A stretch of 44,241 bases of DNA from an uncultured Lachnospiraceae bacterium (GTDB lineage: Bacteria; Bacillota; Clostridia; Lachnospirales; Lachnospiraceae): positions 1 through 44,241 of the forward strand of contig URMK01000059.1 in NCBI GenBank assembly GCA_900548905.1, given 5' to 3'. Below are positions 41,624 through 44,241 of this stretch, piece after piece. Each line of letters starts with the position of its first letter. Positions within the stretch are counted from its first letter, which is position 1. The notes below the pieces were generated by a model. That model was given only the letters and a program-made list of their open reading frames with translations, made no database searches and was not told the origin of the DNA. The translations under genes were made by a program, and so were the position numbers.

Positions 41624-43183
41624 ATGGAAGCGGTAAAAGCAGGCATTTTATTTCAGGATGGCTGTGTCCTGCAGCGGGAAAAAGAAATCCCGGTATGGGG
41701 AGAAGGGCCGGAGGGTGCGCAGGTGGTTGTGTCACTGGCGGGAAATCAGGCTGTATGCCGGGTAAAGGACGGCAGATGGAACTGTATGCTCCCTCCAATG
41801 GAGGCGGCGTGCGGTCTTGCCATGACGATTGTCTGCGGTGGACAGACGATAGCGTTACAGGATATTTCAGTGGGAGAAGTATGGATTGCGGGCGGACAGT
41901 CCAATATGGAATTTTTCCTCTGCTATGATGCGGATTGGGAAGCTATGAAGCAGGCAGAGTGCAATCCGCAGATCCATATGTTCAATGTTCCCCGTCTGGC
42001 GTTTCCCGGCCATGAAAAGGATGTTTCCGAGTGCGGGTACTGGTTCCGGGAAGGGGATAAAGCCTGGCCCCTCTTTTCCGCGCCCGGTTACTCCTTTGCC
42101 AGAAAGCTGCAGCCCGTGCTGGATGTTCCTGTGGGGATTATCGGCTGTAACTGGGGCGGTACCAGCGCTTCCACCTGGATGGATGAGGCATACCTTCAGG
42201 AGCCGCCTCTGGATATCTATCTGGAGGAATATCGGGCAGCGGTTGCGGGAAAGGACCCCGAACTTCTGAAAAAGGCTTCCGTAGAGGCGTTTGCTTCAGA
42301 GGATTCCCCCAAACGCCGGGCGGATTGGGCAAAGGTGATGTACGGACTCAGCCTGAAGGAGCAGAAGGAATGGCAGGAAAACCAGGAGCCTGCGCCGGAA
42401 AATCCCATGGGCCCTTATAATGTGGGACGGCCGGGCGGACTGTACCATCAGATGCTGGAACGGATTATCCCCTTTGCGGCAAGAGGCGTGCTTTGGTATC
42501 AGGGAGAGTCGGATGAGGGGCATGCCGGGATTTATGACCGGCTTTTTGAAACCATGATAGGGTGCTGGCGGAAAAGCTTCTGTCAGGATCTTACATTTCT
42601 GTTTGTACAGCTGGCGCCGTACGGTACCTGGCTGGGAGGTACGGGGGAGCAGTATCCGGAATTAAGACGCAGGCAGGAACTGGTGAGCGAACGGGTTCCC
42701 GGCGTGTTTATGACCTCCATCATGGATCTTGGGATGTATGAGGATATCCATCCCAAGCGTAAAAAAGAAGTTGGGGAACGTCTCGCCCTGCTTGCCAGAG
42801 GAAAAGTATATAAGGAAGCGATTCTGTGTGAAGCACCTGCGCTGCGCTTTGCCCAAAGACGGGATCAGGAGATCGTCCTTCATTTTACCCATTCCGGGAT
42901 CGGACTGTGGAAAAAGGAAAACACCCCGGAAGCGGAACCGGAGGCGGAGATTCCTTCACCCCTGACCGGGCCGCGGGAAAGGAAGGAGGGCTTTCTCATA
43001 ATCCAGGAGGAAAAACCGGTGGAAATCCGGGAGGTAACCCTGTGGGGAAACGAGGTGATTCTGCAAACGCCTTCCCTTTCCGGGGAAGCATGTACGGTTT
43101 CATTTGCCAGGGTGCCTTATATCCGGGTGGAAATCTATAATTCCGCCGGCCTTCCCATGAAGCCCTTTTCCTGTGAATTGTAA
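41624..43183 (+). CDS. Sialate O-acetylesterase-like SGNH hydrolase
   Basis: A 519-residue esterase with an N-terminal beta domain (about 1-85, FQDGCVLQREKEIPVWG) and a SASA-type SGNH domain: block I GGQSNME with nucleophile S93, GCNWGGTSASTWM, LWYQGESD, and the catalytic D374/H376 in EDIHPKRKKEVGERL. No signal peptide, so it acts inside. It removes acetyl groups from sialic acid or from acetylated plant-type glycans. GGGAGG before the start. A C-terminal beta-rich extension (about 410-519) is usual. Confidence 0.9.
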   Translation: MEAVKAGILFQDGCVLQREKEIPVWGEGPEGAQVVVSLAGNQAVCRVKDGRWNCMLPPMEAACGLAMTIVCGGQTIALQDISVGEVWIAGGQSNMEFFLCYDADWEAMKQAECNPQIHMFNVPRLAFPGHEKDVSECGYWFREGDKAWPLFSAPGYSFARKLQPVLDVPVGIIGCNWGGTSASTWMDEAYLQEPPLDIYLEEYRAAVAGKDPELLKKASVEAFASEDSPKRRADWAKVMYGLSLKEQKEWQENQEPAPENPMGPYNVGRPGGLYHQMLERIIPFAARGVLWYQGESDEGHAGIYDRLFETMIGCWRKSFCQDLTFLFVQLAPYGTWLGGTGEQYPELRRRQELVSERVPGVFMTSIMDLGMYEDIHPKRKKEVGERLALLARGKVYKEAILCEAPALRFAQRRDQEIVLHFTHSGIGLWKKENTPEAEPEAEIPSPLTGPRERKEGFLIIQEEKPVEIREVTLWGNEVILQTPSLSGEACTVSFARVPYIRVEIYNSAGLPMKPFSCEL

Positions 43184-43265
43184 CAATACTTTCGGCTCCA
43201 TACATGCATAAAGTTCCTTCCGCCTGGGAATCCTGATCGGCAGGACTTATTATGCGGAGGTGCCT

Positions 43266-44156
43266 ATGTACAGGAAAGGTTTTTTTAAGGGCTGGTATTA
43301 TAAGCAGGAAAAAAGCGGCCGGGCGGTTGCTTTTATTCCTGCTTTTCATTTGGCAAAGGATGGGAAGGTTACGGCATCCATCCAGGTGATTACGGAGGAA
43401 AGAGCCTGGAATTTTGATTTTCCGGGGGAAGCGGTGCGGCTGTCCGACAAGAGGGATACGATCCAGATTGGGAACAATTATTTTTCACCCAAAGGCTTTC
43501 GCGTGAACCTGACGGGAGAAAAAGACGGCAGGCCGGTGAAAATAGAAGGCAGGATCGCTTTCGGCACCCTGGCGCCTTTAAAGGGCGATATTATGGGGCC
43601 TTTCCGTTTTATCCCCTTTCTGCAATGCCGCCATGGTGTGGTGAGCATGTGCCATAAGACAAAAGGAAGCCTGCTGGTGGATGGTGACAGCATCAATTTC
43701 CACGGCGGCAGAGGGTATGTGGAAAAGGACTCCGGCTGTTCCTTTCCTTCTTATTATTTCTGGAGCCAGTGCGGCTGGTATGACCGGCAGGAATGCAGCG
43801 TTATGGTTTCCGTCGCCGATATCCCGCTGGCAGGCGCCCATTTCCCGGGCTGTATTGCCTTTGTGTATTTCGGCGGGAAGGAATACCGCCTGGCTACCTA
43901 CCGGGGGGTGAAAATACTCCGGTTCGGGGAACGGGAGGTTCTGCTCAAGCAGGGGAACCTGCTTTTGTATCTCCGGGTACAGGGACATGGCGGACAGAAG
44001 CTGAAAGCGCCGGAAAAAGGAAGTATGGACCGCATGGTAAAGGAAAATCTGGTATGCAAGGTATGGTGCCGTTTCTGGAAGGACGGAAAGCTGCTGTTTG
44101 ATCATGTGGGCACAGGGAGCGCGGAGTTTATGGCCGGCAGTCCGGGATGCAGCTAA
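43266..44156 (+). CDS. Tocopherol cyclase-like family protein
   Basis: A 296-residue protein of the tocopherol-cyclase-like family (PF14249). The opening YRKGFFKGWYYKQ, ATASI-type strand, MGPFRFIPFLQCRHGVVSM, HGGRGYVEKDSGCSFPSYYFWSQC are family hallmarks. In bacteria its role is unknown; a lipid- or isoprenoid-binding beta-barrel is expected. The ATG at 43266 has GGAGG 5 bases upstream. It is the last gene of the run, and the 85 bases to the window end show nothing definite. Confidence 0.85.
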   Translation: MYRKGFFKGWYYKQEKSGRAVAFIPAFHLAKDGKVTASIQVITEERAWNFDFPGEAVRLSDKRDTIQIGNNYFSPKGFRVNLTGEKDGRPVKIEGRIAFGTLAPLKGDIMGPFRFIPFLQCRHGVVSMCHKTKGSLLVDGDSINFHGGRGYVEKDSGCSFPSYYFWSQCGWYDRQECSVMVSVADIPLAGAHFPGCIAFVYFGGKEYRLATYRGVKILRFGEREVLLKQGNLLLYLRVQGHGGQKLKAPEKGSMDRMVKENLVCKVWCRFWKDGKLLFDHVGTGSAEFMAGSPGCS

Positions 44157-44241
44157 AATACAGGCGTCTTCCTTCTGGGTGCAGATAAAAAAGTTTGGCG
44201 TCCCCCGGCCCTGCTTCCCTGTGCGGCCTGCTGCCCTGCAA

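Noticed and set aside
1..44241. CRISPR array, tRNA, rRNA, canonical c-di-GMP riboswitch
   Set aside because: No regularly spaced repeats, cloverleaf or conserved riboswitch core was seen by eye. A covariance-model scan would be needed to exclude small RNAs.

Overview
The window looks like a chromosome segment of a gut-type Lachnospiraceae/Clostridia bacterium. The signs are strong AGGAGG-type ribosome sites, YesM/YesN two-component genes, carbohydrate ABC and GH4 operons, and a clostridial-type UviA/UviB-like sigma-holin pair. I cannot name a genus. No rRNA, tRNA or CRISPR array was seen.

Region 1 (121-13307). A DUF362 gene with a MerR-type promoter is followed by a complete tyrosine recombinase gene. 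Directly downstream of the recombinase lie two 24-bp inverted repeats (2139-2162 and 2417-2440, 22/24 identical in inverted orientation). Each is built like a recombinase core site: 9-bp arms around the same 6-bp core. They flank a roughly 250-bp segment holding a two-way terminator and a near-consensus promoter that points away from the next operon as sequenced. This is a predicted invertible promoter switch. The operon behind it encodes an unknown protein, a VTC-type protein, DUF4956, CotH, a small membrane protein, MBOAT and DHHW acetylation proteins, a metallo-beta-lactamase-fold protein, a cellulose-synthase-like GT2 with an intact PilZ domain, and a GH5 glucanase. It resembles clostridial cellulose operons with an added acetylation and VTC/CotH module. 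Control would be on/off by DNA inversion and allosteric by c-di-GMP.

Region 2 (13434-25189). A YesN/YesM two-component system is divergent from a carbohydrate operon. That operon has two tandem paralogous binding proteins (one lipoprotein, one without a lipobox), two permeases, an MttB-family methyltransferase-like protein, a GH4 glycosidase and a NagB-like isomerase/deaminase with altered active-site motif residues.

Region 3 (25458-36565) is an AT-rich island. Two large paralogous proteins of about 950 residues combine a trypsin-like domain, a peptidoglycan-binding-like region, a DUF1906 glycoside-hydrolase-like domain, a zinc-ribbon-like segment and a variable C-terminus. Alongside are a further peptidoglycan-binding-like protein, a GH25 lysozyme, a BhlA/UviB-type holin and a small UviA/TcdR-type sigma factor. 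I found one promoter pattern, TTTACA-N16-(A/C)TCCTT, upstream of five of these genes including the sigma gene itself, and a weaker version before the holin, all with exactly 16 bp spacing. Each large gene faces a convergent multi-spanning membrane protein gene that lacks this promoter and may be the immunity gene. The whole reads as a sigma-switched, holin-released antibacterial or toxin-like module. An IS982-type transposase remnant bounds it on the right.

Region 4 (36566-44241) is a decayed stretch followed by metabolic genes: cupin, AraC regulator, MFS transporter, FAD/Rieske oxidoreductase, sialate O-acetylesterase-like SGNH hydrolase and a tocopherol-cyclase-like protein.
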